Shown: positions 54,801 to 63,614 of the stretch, piece by piece
Numbering within the stretch: position 1 is the first letter of the stretch
Layout of the letters: each line of letters opens with the position of its first letter
Assembly: GCA_905160935.1 (NCBI GenBank)
Contig: CAJHZI010000253.1
Coordinates: forward strand, 3,046,001-3,110,000
DNA length: 64,000 bases
From: Enchytraeus crypticus
Taxonomy: Eukaryota; Annelida; Clitellata; Enchytraeida; Enchytraeidae
Direction: 5' to 3'
Position numbers and translations under genes: made by a program
Notes under the pieces: generated by a model
Told to the model about the DNA's origin: nothing
Seen by the model: the letters and a program-made list of their open reading frames with translations, nothing else
Database searches by the model: none

Positions 54801-57800
54801 TATAATTTAGCCTAAAGTGGAATAAATGTGCTTCAATTCAAAGTATTTTCTTTAATAAATATTCTTTTATGAATATTTTACACGATATCATAACAAAACA
54901 CGTCAATAAACAGAGATTTGTTAGCTTCAAATAATTCCACGTGGAATCGGACAAACATTCTGCTAGAGCATCCTGTTGTCTGACATATTGATGGACGGTC
55001 ATAGATGGCTTGATTACTCTCATGCGTTCATATATCACCTCAGATATTATTTATCAGACAATCTCTGCCATTTCTAACTCGTAAGTTGATCAAAGTCTCC
55101 ATTAATTTTTACACTTTATCGTATTTTCCTGCTTAGTTTTTGTCTATCAATTAATGGTACTAAAACAGTGATGTCTTCATTACCAGAATTATAGCCCTAT
55201 TAACTAGCAGTCAATTGACAATAAGAATTATTATATGCAATCTCTGATAAAATTGTCACTGTGCACAATCACAAAAAATAGACAACATCTTGAATCTTTA
55301 CTTTGAAACGTCAGCAGTGATGATCGCAATTAGAAACTAAAGTAACCGTATTGCAAATCTGACGTTACTAAATAGTTTAGGAATTTATCAGAAAGAGTGC
55401 TCGAAAGAAATAAATAATTGAAAAAATTTAGAGTAAGAAAGAGCCTGAAAAAGACTGCTAATTTAATTTTTTATTATGCAGACGAAATGTAAAAGAAGAT
55501 TAAAAAACTCGACTGGTTGTGTGCTATAATCATTCTGAAGGGGCGTATAAACTGAGGTTGAAGACGAATTATGTTCTTAAGAACAGTTCAAACATGCAGA
55601 TTATATATATCCCTTCATTTTTATAACGAAATCTAGTCAATTAGTTGAGTGGCGAGATTTAAGTGAACTATCCAAATGTGCGATTTTATGATTGACTGAA
55701 GATGGATTGATGGAATAATGGATTGATGGAATGATGGATTGATGTTTTGATGGATTGATAGAATAATGGATTGACGAGATGATGGATTAATGTAATGATG
55801 GATTTATAGAGTAATAAATTGATGGATCAGTGGCTTCATTGACGTTAAAACTTTGTCCTATATTACAAATTTTGTCATCTTTATTTCTTAACATTCTTAA
55901 AAATACTACAGGTTGCCTGCAATTTTATTTTTTCTGTATTTCTCCCAAACTTGTCAAAATGTTACATAATTTGTTATTTTACATCACATTACTGGCCAAC
56001 AAATCTAAACTGTACTGCGAAATATTAAGCAAAACCTATTTTACTAAAGCAGTGTACACACGGCACTGCTTTTGATCTTATTTTCTCTTAGTTTAGTCTT
56101 ATCAACCAGATAAGGGTCCGAATCAGCCAGTGTAAAAGACTTCAATTTACTTAGATAAGATCTCGGCACAAAAACATCGCACCCGTCCACAGTTGAACCC
56201 TGATTTCTCATCGTTCGTGCAGTTGGGGCGTCAGAATTTTCCAGTGCAACCTTCGCCCAATCATCCGCATCATCGTCATCAAGCTGTCGTAGATCTGATT
56301 TTATTATATAGGTAGCTAGCACAGCGGGTTCACCAGGTTCAGACCTCGTTCTAGAAACGGCGTATTTTCTTGCACAACTCCAGGATGTGGAAAAGAATAG
56401 TCCGTCGGCTTTGGATTGGCGATCCTTCGGATTGTCTGTGACTAAATTATTATTCTTTCCTAATATGAGATCGGGTATATTGACTTGTCTGCTGTAGCCG
56501 CTAGTGATGATCTTTAGAGCTCTGAGTATCGTTGTGCCGTGGTAGAGAGCAACCATCGAGTCGCCATCTTCTTTGTTTTGTTTTCCTCCATCCGCCATTT
56601 TAATGACATAGAAATTTATTAATTGATTTTAGAATATTCTTCCTTTTCAATTACTATTTACAACAATTGAAGGTGATGGATCATGTTAGCATCGATTAAG
56701 TTTTCATAAGTTTTGATGTAGCGTGAGTAAATTTATTTATTGCCTTAGTTAGGCCTAATTATTCTTGATTCATTAGAGTATTTGTCTGTAGCACAGTTAT
56801 AGAAATATCCAGGAATCCGAGAAATAATACTATTCCTATCTGTAACAAATAAATAAACAATCAAACCTTATTAAATTAAATATATTTCCTTAGAATATAG
56901 CCATAATTCCAATGTAAGAATGATTCTCAAATTTGAAGATAAATATATATTAAATTCTACTATTATTATGCTTTATTCTGCATTCAACAAATAATGTTGA
57001 ACTGAAACATAAGGCTACATCTTATTATTGGAAGGCTTGCAATATCATAAATAAATTGAAAGAACCAGACAATCCGAAACATTCAAATGTTCCTCAAAAT
57101 TTAGTAATTTTTAAATTATAATTTAATAATAATATAATATTTAAGATATTAGTCATATAATTAGAAGAAGAAGAACAATAACAAAACAGATCTCTCAGTA
57201 CACTCAGCATGCTGAATTAAAAGCATTGCAACTTTCAATTCTCAAAATTTCACTCTGAAATCAATCAAAGCTACTAAAATCAATCAAAAAGCTAATGAAC
57301 TTACTCAAGGCTAATAAAATCACTTAAAGATACTGAACCACTCAAAGTTACTGAAATCACTCAAATCTAATGAAGTCAGAAGTGAATTTCAATTATCTTG
57401 CCTGAATGACACAGTGCGCAGAACTATTAGAGGGAGAAGCTAATATAGCATGGTGCATTATCAAGCGGGAATACTATCGAAGTCAGTGGTCAGATCAGAG
57501 AGGCGTTCTAATACGAAGAAATAGATGACGACCATATCAATGTCTCTCTGATGCTGTAGAAATATATTGTAACAGTTAAATATCTTGTTTAGTGTTGGTA
57601 AAAGCTTAGGAAGGAAAAATCCCAGGGTGATGGAAGGTTATTCTTAAATCCGCGCCGGCTGCAATTGATGCGCCATCAAAAGGAAACGATTACTAATAAC
57701 CATGGAGAGGAAGGAGGAAATGGATCTTAAACAAGCATCTGTGCTTCCTGACGCAGTGTGCCGTTATGTTATCTTAATATTTCAGCAGATCCTAACCTAA

Positions 57801-60800
57801 GGTGCATTGTCCACTGTTGCTTCAGATCTATTTCGTACATTTCTCAAACTACTTCTCTATTCTGTTTTTACGAATGTTTTATCAGAAAAGAATTTATTTT
57901 TCATGCACTAGAATGAATTATTAGAAAGGAAATTACGTACATGTAATGTTTCAGTCAAACATTTTCCTGTATTCGCATGAAGACCTCTCTTACTTAACAA
58001 TTTTTCCACATCTATGATGTGAGTATACATACCCGGATCTTTAACCTGTCTATCTGCTCTTAGCACATCTACCAGTGGTCCATTTTGTCAATCCTCCGAA
58101 GAGTTAAATTTTTTTAATGCAATTTGCTAGTCCATCTAATCTGTTCAAATCCTTTTCAAGAACTTCACTTCTTAATGCTTCAATTTTCCAGATACCGTAA
58201 TGAAATATTCATGAGAATGTCCACTACTCAAATTCTTATAGAGGCGTAATCCGCATTAGAAGGATTGTTATGTTATCTCTATTGTTTTGTAGTTCTGTTT
58301 AGTTTACAATTAAGTTATTAATTTTATGCCTCTCCTTTATGCGAATTTTTACAGGTTATTTTTGCCTCACATTTGCCATGGTCTGAAATGATTTGACAAA
58401 AGCTATTTGAAACACCTTACCAGTTTCGATCGGGTACCGATCGTTTCGATGTGAACTTTTTCTCTTTTAGTATACTCTAATCGTCTTCATCTTCAAGTAT
58501 TTATCAGCTGCCTATCATGTCAATCCTCTTAGACTTGATTGTTTACATGAAATACTGCGCATCTACAATTTATTTCCTGTTACGGTGTGTAATCATCCTA
58601 CATTACTTCGGACCATTCGACATTTCTTCCGATGGGTTTCGCTCAGCCGATATAGAAATTAATAGTTTGATAGAAGTGGCGGTTGGCATTTGATGAATGA
58701 TGATATAAAGTTAAACAATTAGACACATTTATTGCAGAATATTAATCCGCTGGAGAAATATCTCTATAACATTAAATTGCGCTAAATAATACAATTAATA
58801 GCAATCTTTAATCTCTTCATTATTTGATAGACAAGACTATGGTAAAATTGCTATCTCATTCATGTTCCATCAAACCGTATGTCTAAGGCGCAATTTTCTA
58901 CTATTGAGTCACTCTTTACGTTCATTATGGCGCACGACTTAAAACTATTGCATATTGCATAGCCTAAACCTTGAGAAATGTAGTCAGTGATATGACGTCA
59001 ATATATTTCACAAAGCTTGTTCGTGCATGGTTAACGATGTGAATATTAAGTTAATATACATATCCAAGAGAATTTAGTGCTCGATGATGTCTTGAACTGT
59101 AGCACTCAAATCGTATGCTATTGGTATACTGTATATTCTACATTTCTTAATGTAACTAGCGATACTGCTATCATGGCAATCTCTGATTTAATACAGCGCT
59201 ATCTTGCTTTCCTCCTCCTTTCTATATATTCTGTATATTTTATATTTATATTATTATTATTATATTATTTATACTTGTATTTTTATTACTACTTTTATTA
59301 TTATATTATTATTATTTATTATATTATTGTTATACTACTTATTTTATATTTATATCTATTCAAAATCTTTCAATATAGCCCATACTATGTATGCGTACAT
59401 TTTACGTATTTTTTATATAAAAGTAAGGCATGAAATGATAATAAAGCCATAATCAACGTCTTCCTAAATGTTTTTCATGTATTTGTAAGCTAGCATCTAT
59501 TGTATCAAACTATTCTCTTTGAGAATTCTCTGTACAACTCTCACATTATCACGCCTATCGAAACGGTGTTGAACATAAAATAAGTTCCGACTTCAAGCAT
59601 TTCACACAAGGCGAGACTACCGGTGGATTGTACGAACACCATGGAGACAGTGTTTGATTGTGCTATCACAAACTACAATGTAAACTGAACGAGAAATGAG
59701 CTTAACCCGACGCTATGCAAGCCGTGATTGATTTAATGTGCTCAGTCTTTTTTAATCATGATAGTTAAATCAATTCTCGTGGTATTAATATTTTATTACT
59801 TCAGTGGATATAAATAACTAGAAATTTACGGTCGACTATGACAACAGCGAGCAAAACTAAACTAAACTCGAGACAACGAGCAAAAATTAAAAGCTTTATT
59901 AAATGGTAAAAAACCAGAAACTAGAGAACTAGACTTTTGATTCAGTATTTAGAGGAGCAAAAGCTATAGTCGCAGCAGTTGGATATGAATATAAATAAAT
60001 GCAGTAAAGGTATTTACTGCCTAGGTAGCTACTATGGGAAAGCGAATTGTGATGCTAATTGTGATTGCAAAAAATGCAAATACATGTATTTCAGTGCAAT
60101 ACTGCGAACGGCGTATAGAAATTAACCAAATCTAAGCATTAATTAGATCTGCAAAAGCATGGTCATATTTAAAAAGATTCGTTACAGACAGAAGATATTC
60201 ACTAAGGAAAGAAGACATCCATCTAAAAATGAATTGGAGAACAAATGTATAAGTTAGGCAAGATTAAGCCCCTAATAAAATCTCCCAAAATTTCAAATGA
60301 AAAAGATATATAAATATGATAGTAGTCTTCAAGAAGCACATAATCTGATTTTCAATTACGAAGTAGTTATAGGCCTATCTTAATGCACTGTAGATAAAGA
60401 GCTTCCAGAAGTTCAAAAGGTTGAGAATAGATTTTATATTCATGATTATGAGAGGCTAGCTACGTCTAGCTGTCAATCACATAGCTCAATTCACAGGAAA
60501 TTAAAAGACGTTAAAAAGCTTATTTAAAATACAAGAACAAGGTACATGTAGGCGGCTAAATGGTCGTTTGCATTAACGATACAGCATTAAACCTGCTATG
60601 CGTGAAGATTTACAAGTGCATACAGAACTATTCATGGCGTACTGATGTTAATCAATATTTTATTTTATATAATAATATCTCTACTCTCCGACCGTCTCTC
60701 TCTATCTCTCTCTCTCTCTCTCTCTCTTAGTGCACTGCCCACTGGCAGGTCCAAGTATATAACGCCTCCACTCTTCTCTGTCTTCCACTTTCCTCTTCAC

Positions 60801-61518
60801 TTCTACCTATGCGTGGGTCTTTAAATAATCTAACATACCTAATTAATATCGGCCTCCTCTGCCTCTTTTTCCTTCCATTCTACCTTCTCTTACCTCTATT
60901 AATTTATCCTCCCCCTTATATTGTGTCCTATTCAACTCTTCTTCCTATTTCTTAATACATTTATCACTTATCCGACAATCTATTCTAAATTAACTACAAA
61001 TTTGGCTTAAAGTTCATCTACGCATAGAGACTCGAGACATATTCACGCATTCAATTTTCTACGCAATATTAGTCAGTGAGAGGACACGTTGAGCTGAGGC
61101 ATGGCTGATATGATTGATAGCAAACCTGCTGTGATAAGTAAGTCCAAGACCCCTCCCCACTCCACTGCCTTGTGGTCAAAAATTTAGAAACTCCCACCGA
61201 TTGAGTCAAATCCAATTTAGAAAAGTCCCAGCTCACCCCACCCTGACCCTTAATAAATGGTGTGGATGCGGGTGCTTTGTTGTGTGGGTATATATATATA
61301 TATATATGTATATATATAATATATATATTATATATATATACACATATATATATATATATATTAATATATCTTCATACATTTATGTATATATATATATATA
61401 TATAAATATATGTGGATATATATATATATACATACATATATATAAATTATATATATATACATATATATATACCTATATATGTATATATATACAGTATATA
61501 TATATGTATATATATACA

Positions 61519-61558
<40 letters not shown>

Positions 61559-61877
61559 GTAAACATCTTAAGTTAACATGTTAACGTGTAAAGATTTTAT
61601 ATCAAGGTTATACATGTATAAATAACATTACATCTAATCTATTTATCGCTACAGGTTTACCTGCACTGGATAAGCTACAAGATAACGGCGGGTGCCTCGT
61701 GTGAGGACAGTCTCGTAGAGTTGTACGACGGCACAACCTCTGCCTCAGATCTACGTCATCGATACTGCGACTCTGCCGTCAAGAACATCCGCTCAGTCAG
61801 CAACATCCTCTACCTGAGGTTGCTTCTGAGGACCGTCAACAGAATGCCTCACTTCTCAGCTGTCTACACGCAACATG
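41118..61877 (+). CDS. Neto-like (neuropilin and tolloid-like) protein, 5' part, five exons
   Basis: Neto proteins are single-pass membrane proteins with two CUB domains and an LDLa module; they act as auxiliary subunits of kainate-type glutamate receptors (vertebrates, nematode) and organise neuromuscular receptors in fly. Exons: 41118-41196, 41842-42024, 46101-46376, 54069-54217 and 61655-61877 (303 codons plus one base). Phases are 1-1-1-0-1, all GT-AG. The segment [20 protein letters not shown] with RFCG and STGRNLW is very close to Neto CUB1. CUB1 has all four cysteines. CUB2 keeps only the second pair. The LDLa, transmembrane and cytoplasmic parts must lie right of 64000. Introns hold many retroposons, a 12-bp minisatellite and an antisense ORF. 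Other CUB proteins (tolloid, neuropilin) are less likely because of the [10 protein letters not shown] motif. Confidence 0.88.
41378..41645 (+). mobile_element. F3 LINE 3' end, longest coding remnant
   Basis: Begins AGAAATAGGAAGAAGAGTTG and carries a diverged reading frame with [20 protein letters not shown] and later MKRKTEG, which resembles the C-terminal tail of LINE ORF2 proteins (GH-LR ... EGKRGRGRPR ... LDDL ... EEWRR). Ends GCAGTACACTAAGAGAGAG plus AG repeats. It sits in Neto intron 1, same strand. Confidence 0.8.
41842..42024 (+). CDS. Neto exon 2: first half of CUB1
   Basis: Acceptor TTGTTTTAG, donor GTAAGT, phase 1 on both sides. Contains [20 protein letters not shown] then [26 protein letters not shown] and the spaced cysteines are the CUB opening. 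N-glycosylation sequons NFT and NRT are present. Confidence 0.93.
42868..42945 (-). mobile_element. F2 tRNA-derived SINE, 3' part
   Basis: Antisense copy: GGTTCAAATCCTGGGCTCGCC on the minus strand followed by the GACATCGCTTTCGAGTGAGG and AACTGACGTTAACCTTAGC tail. The head is cut and an ATC repeat follows. Confidence 0.78.
43201..43243. repeat. AG microsatellite
   Basis: About 20 perfect AG units in Neto intron 2. A CT-rich tract of opposite sense lies at 43372-43530. Confidence 0.9.
43900..44536. repeat. Perfect 32-bp inverted repeat pair (43900-43931 and 44505-44536)
   Basis: The left arm reads CAATACTAATTGGCGCGATA and on to AATAAGTA; the right arm is its exact reverse complement, 573 bases away. 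The enclosed DNA includes a full-length F1 retroposon. I see no target-site duplication next to the arms and no transposase. Confidence 0.9.
43936..44217 (+). mobile_element. F1 retroposon, full-length reference copy
   Basis: CCCCGTGTTGTGTCCGGGTT at the 5' end, GGCGACTTAAGCACTAGGAT, GGTGAGCGCCTAGGCTCCAG, then GACCCTGGTTAAACTGGGAT and a short GATGATGATG tail; about 280 bases. Inserted close to the left arm of the 32-bp inverted repeat. Confidence 0.85.
44711..45018. repeat. AT microsatellites, then an F5 LINE end with an ATT and GTT tail
   Basis: AT tracts at 44711-44770 and 44797-44866, then CGTCCCTGACATCATCCTTG (F5 3' end, 44913-44958) followed by ATT repeats and a short GTT run. All overlapping ORFs are low-complexity. 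Confidence 0.88.
45535..46070. repeat. Degenerate ATTG/ATTC tetranucleotide and longer repeats before Neto exon 3
   Basis: GATTGATTGACT-type sequence, then three to four copies of a roughly 55-bp unit containing TTTAATTCATCTATTCATTA and TGATCGATTGAT (45850-46070). It stops about 30 bases before the exon 3 acceptor. Confidence 0.8.
46101..46376 (+). CDS. Neto exon 3: second half of CUB1
   Basis: Acceptor CCACACAG, donor GTATTG. Reads [39 protein letters not shown] and [15 protein letters not shown], closing with [10 protein letters not shown]. The acidic residues of a calcium-binding CUB (YDDFH and DHLE) are present. GC content is far above the flanking introns. Confidence 0.95.
46632..46856 (-). 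mobile_element. F1 retroposon lacking its tail
   Basis: On the minus strand CCGTGTTGCGTACAAGTTGC, GGTGAGCACCTAGGCTCCAG and CGTATCCCGACCTTTG; the last 30 bases and ATG tail are missing. In Neto intron 3. Confidence 0.8.
47228..47515 (+). mobile_element. F4 retroposon
   Basis: CCCGTGTGATGTTCGGGACA, AAGAGGTGACTGAGCAAGAA, CCCAAGCTATAGGCTACATT and CCATTAGCAGAGCACTAGAG are present; a section of about 80 bases is missing compared with the 14736 copy. Confidence 0.8.
47640..47935. repeat. Two small tandem duplications
   Basis: ACATGTTATGTTAG words repeat four times at 47644-47692. At 47826-47925 a 64-bp unit with TTACTGGAAGCAAATGAATC and ATTCTAGG occurs twice. Confidence 0.8.
48228..48595 (-). mobile_element. 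F4 retroposon
   Basis: Antisense copy close in length to the 14736 element; GTACGTAAGAGGCGACAAAG and AAGCTATAGGCTAAATAAGG on the minus strand, ending GCAGTGCACTGAAGAAGAAG. Smaller F4 pieces lie at 1215-1310 (minus), 29266-29330 (plus, head only) and 54625-54725 (plus). Confidence 0.8.
48741..48818. repeat. AG microsatellite
   Basis: About 35 AG units, one CAG and one AAAA interruption, after sequence resembling a degenerate retroposon end (CATTGACCAGAGAG). Confidence 0.88.
50500..50690 (+). mobile_element. F3 LINE 3' end, diverged
   Basis: GTTATGTACCATGGCCCTGC and CATTAGGCAGCACACTGAGA identify the end; the upstream 120 bases are weakly similar. Confidence 0.65.
51283..51418 (+). mobile_element. 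F2 tRNA-derived SINE
   Basis: Full-length copy: GGCTGGAGCCAGTGGCGAAG through GATTCAAATCCGGGGCTCAC and GAGTGAGGAAACTGACGTTA to CTTTACC. In Neto intron 3. Confidence 0.83.
51740..52240 (+). mobile_element. F5 LINE 3' ends, two adjacent copies
   Basis: The first (to 52042) ends GGACGTCTCTGACATCGTCC, GAGGAAACGTACGTTAAGCC and ATT repeats. The second (about 52135-52235) carries GTCATCGTGTGGTG and AGACGTCCCTAACATTGCCT with GAGGAGACGGGACGTTACAT. Both lie in Neto intron 3. Confidence 0.75.
53109..53660. repeat. 12-bp minisatellite open in several frames
   Basis: Units have the pattern GMAKTRATAGAG and read [EA]-[VL]-I-E on the plus strand. About 45 units, some diverged, broken near 53346 where the frame shifts. 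Plus-strand ORFs 53109-53348 and 53345-53662 and minus-strand ORFs 53066-53302 and 53299-53652 all derive from it. In Neto intron 3, so probably not translated. Confidence 0.9.
54069..54217 (+). CDS. Neto exon 4: first half of CUB2
   Basis: Acceptor GATGTTCAG, donor GTTGCT. Reads [20 protein letters not shown] and [21 protein letters not shown] aligns with ADGIVRSSQ and YTWVFQAPP with CIWTIKATP of vertebrate Neto CUB2. Both cysteines expected in this half are absent. Confidence 0.85.
55686..55830. repeat. Degenerate GGATTGATGGAATAAT minisatellite
   Basis: About eight units of a 16-18 bp word, just beyond the 3' side of the nested antisense ORF. Confidence 0.8.
55924..55929 (-). promoter_or_regulatory. 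Candidate polyadenylation signal for the nested ORF
   Basis: AATAAA on the minus strand about 115 bases after the TAG of the ART-like ORF. The motif is common by chance in AT-rich DNA, so support is positional only. Confidence 0.35.
56044..56598 (-). CDS. Intronless ORF, 184 residues: candidate H-Y type ADP-ribosyltransferase with CaaX box, nested antisense in Neto intron 4
   Basis: I do not recognise an orthologue. The ORF opens [20 protein letters not shown] with a good Kozak context (A at -3, G at +4). His20 lies in LYHGTT, followed by A-x2-I-x2-G and, at residues 66-80, [15 protein letters not shown]. This pair of motifs resembles the first two signatures of H-Y-E/D/Q (PARP- or diphtheria-like fold) ADP-ribosyltransferases; the third catalytic residue is unclear (candidate in CDVFVPRSY, 140-148). 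An acidic run LDDDDADDW is at 106-114. The last four residues are CTLL, a CaaX box whose final Leu favours geranylgeranylation, after a basic stretch: predicted membrane anchoring. A full-length open frame of moderate GC in an AT-rich intron, and an AATAAA downstream, argue for a real gene. Enzymatic activity is inference. Confidence 0.62.
   Translation of the reverse strand: MADGGKQNKEDGDSMVALYHGTTILRALKIITSGYSRQVNIPDLILGKNNNLVTDNPKDRQSKADGLFFSTSWSCARKYAVSRTRSEPGEPAVLATYIIKSDLRQLDDDDADDWAKVALENSDAPTARTMRNQGSTVDGCDVFVPRSYLSKLKSFTLADSDPYLVDKTKLRENKIKSSAVCTLL
57235..57385. repeat. Degenerate 24-26 bp repeat (AATCACTCAAAGCTACTAA-like)
   Basis: Five to six diverged copies of a word with ACTCAAAG and CTAATGAA or CTACTGAA, about 640 bases upstream of the nested ORF. 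Confidence 0.65.
57590..57778 (+). mobile_element. F7 SINE, 3' tail only
   Basis: From GTGTTGGTAAAAGCTTAGGA through CGATTACTAATAACCATGGA to TGTGCCGTTATGTTAT it is nearly identical to the 20545 copy, which points to recent activity. The 5S head is truncated. Confidence 0.85.
57780..60690. other. Neto intron 4, unique AT-rich sequence
   Basis: No recognisable exon or repeat family other than the TAT-rich microsatellite at 59212-59352. ORFs here are low-complexity. Confidence 0.6.
59212..59352. repeat. TAT-rich microsatellite
   Basis: TTATTATTATATTATT-type sequence; the overlapping Tyr/Ile/Leu-rich ORFs (59077-59452) are therefore discounted. Confidence 0.85.
60699..60975 (-). mobile_element. 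F3 LINE 3' end
   Basis: On the minus strand AAATAGGAAGAAGAGTTGAA through AGAGGCAGAGGAGGCCGATA to GTGCACTAAGAGAGAGAGAG. Similar in length to the 41378 copy, opposite orientation. Confidence 0.8.
61289..61556. repeat. AT/GTATAT degenerate microsatellite before Neto exon 5
   Basis: About 270 bases of TATATA with scattered C or G, ending roughly 100 bases before the acceptor at 61655. Confidence 0.9.
61655..61877 (+). CDS. Neto exon 5: second half of CUB2
   Basis: Acceptor CGCTACAG, donor GTTAGC, phase 0 to 1. Reads [38 protein letters not shown] and SNILYLRLL, with HFSAVYTQH at the end. [11 protein letters not shown] and RYC are the second CUB disulfide pair. More exons must follow beyond the window. 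Confidence 0.92.
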
Positions 61878-62142
61878 GTTAGCGTATTTCAGTTTCATAG
61901 CAAAATTTATTTTAATCTTAACGATGTAATTAATGAATTTAGCCTTGAAGTCTCGTAATTTACGCTTCGTGGAGCTGCTTCATTGACGCGAGGTCACTGT
62001 GTTGATTTAGAGATGCTTGGCGCGGTTGTTTAGAGTTATAGTGCTTGTATAATGATAAGTTCTAACAGCTCTTTGATTGTGTTGATTTCATGTATTGGGG
62101 CGATTTTATTATATTATTAATTTTAAATATATTTGGGTCATC

Positions 62143-62391
62143 AGGATTGTTTTCTCAGGGAATGACTCCCCTGACCAGTAAATGTTAGTCGAAGCTGGGG
62201 AATGAATAGGGAGCCCACCTCGTCATAAGCATAACACCCAAGAAAAGAATGGTACATCACAAGGTATGTTAGAAGATTTGAAGACCCACTTATATGTGGA
62301 AATGAAAAGGAAAGCAGCAGATAGAGGAGAGTGGAGACGTTATATACCATGGACCTGCCAGTCGGCAATGCACTACGAGAGAGAGAGAGCA
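62143..62391 (+). mobile_element. F3 LINE 3' end with the 125-bp 5' block
   Basis: CAGGATTGTTTTCTCAGGGA and CCACCTCGTCATAAGCATAA, then the frame [13 protein letters not shown] and [12 protein letters not shown], then the GCAATGCACTACGAGAGAG end. The coding remnant is the least decayed of the F3 copies. Confidence 0.8.
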
Positions 62392-62503
62392 AAATTTATA
62401 TCTTTAAAGTGGTCTGCGTCTTATAAAGCTGCTGGAAAAGCTTCATCTATGCAGATAAGTGTGAGCTAAATGCTCTAGACTGCAGGGTTGTATTTGTTTG
62501 AGT

Positions 62504-62520
62504 GTGGGGGGGGGGGGGGG
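62504..62520. repeat. Poly-G run
   Basis: About 15-17 consecutive G in Neto intron 5; unusual in a window this AT-rich. Confidence 0.9.
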
Positions 62521-63473
62521 CTCGACCCTCCTTAAGAGGGTTTGTTGTTGCATCTGTGAGTCAAACTGCTAAAGTTTTAACCTCTCCCTATGGCGAAGCC
62601 CTAGACCCCAAACGACACCGTTTGGAAAAATAAAAAATACAGTCCTAGACTGTAGAGAGGCTGAACACGATCTTTAAACGCCATACGATTCTCATCTTCC
62701 AGTAGATAATGACGTCTTAGTTGCACACTTGAAGTCTGATTCAGATGTTGAAACAGGCGATAAATTACTCTTTGAGCTTTAAATACAGATACAAAGTTTT
62801 GCATAGTAGTATCACACTCTTTGCATTATGCACTCTAATGTTTAAAAGGTTAAAATGAAGGAGTTTATCGGCTGTTGTCGTATCACAAAGAAAACGGCCA
62901 GACGGTCCGACCGAGCTTCGAACAGATGATATCCTGCTAAGAGTTAATTGAGTAAAACTTCGACATCAACCTGGTACAGATGGACGCTCTTACACCAGTA
63001 GATTTCACATCACCAGTGCATATGTATACCTATATACCAACATACTGCTATATCATATAATATTATTATACCATATTATTACCAGTACATTAGCAAATTT
63101 CATATTTTACTTCGTAGACGCCTCTTATATATACTTTTATATAGGATCTATAGATCTTATATTTCGTTAAGCTCCATATTAAATTTTAAATAAACTTTAA
63201 CCGACTAGGCTGAATAATAGAAATTGTTTATAAATATGAAAAGTTTTCCGAATAAGAGATTCAGTGAATTTATTTGTTAAAACATAATTTGACCAAAGAC
63301 GATCGAATAGTTTTTAATTAGTGTTTTCTTTTAGGTTTATTCTAGCAATTTTAAAAATTGTTGAAGATAGCTCAATTGGCATGACATTAGCGGGCTGCTA
63401 AAATATACATTTTTTCTGCTATTTTTAGTAATAATATAATTTTTAATTTCAAAGAGTTTAGTATTCAATTAAA

Positions 63474-63560
63474 AGAATAGTTTAATAATAAATTAATAAA
63501 GAGTGTAATAATAAATTAATAAAAAGTGTAATAATAAATTAATAAAGAATGTAATAATAA
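63474..63560. repeat. AT-rich short tandem repeat (23-25 bp, about 3.5 units)
   Basis: AATAATAAATTAATAAAGAG followed by TGT recurs with small changes, about 50 bases before the 31-bp array. Confidence 0.8.
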
Positions 63561-63614
63561 ATAAAATGAGAAATATCGAAACATTACTGAAACTTCTATA
63601 ATTTTTCTTATAAC

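Noticed and set aside
55830-56075. 81-residue plus-strand ORF opposite the nested gene
   Set aside because: AT-rich, no domain, and overlaps the 3' end of the better supported antisense ORF.
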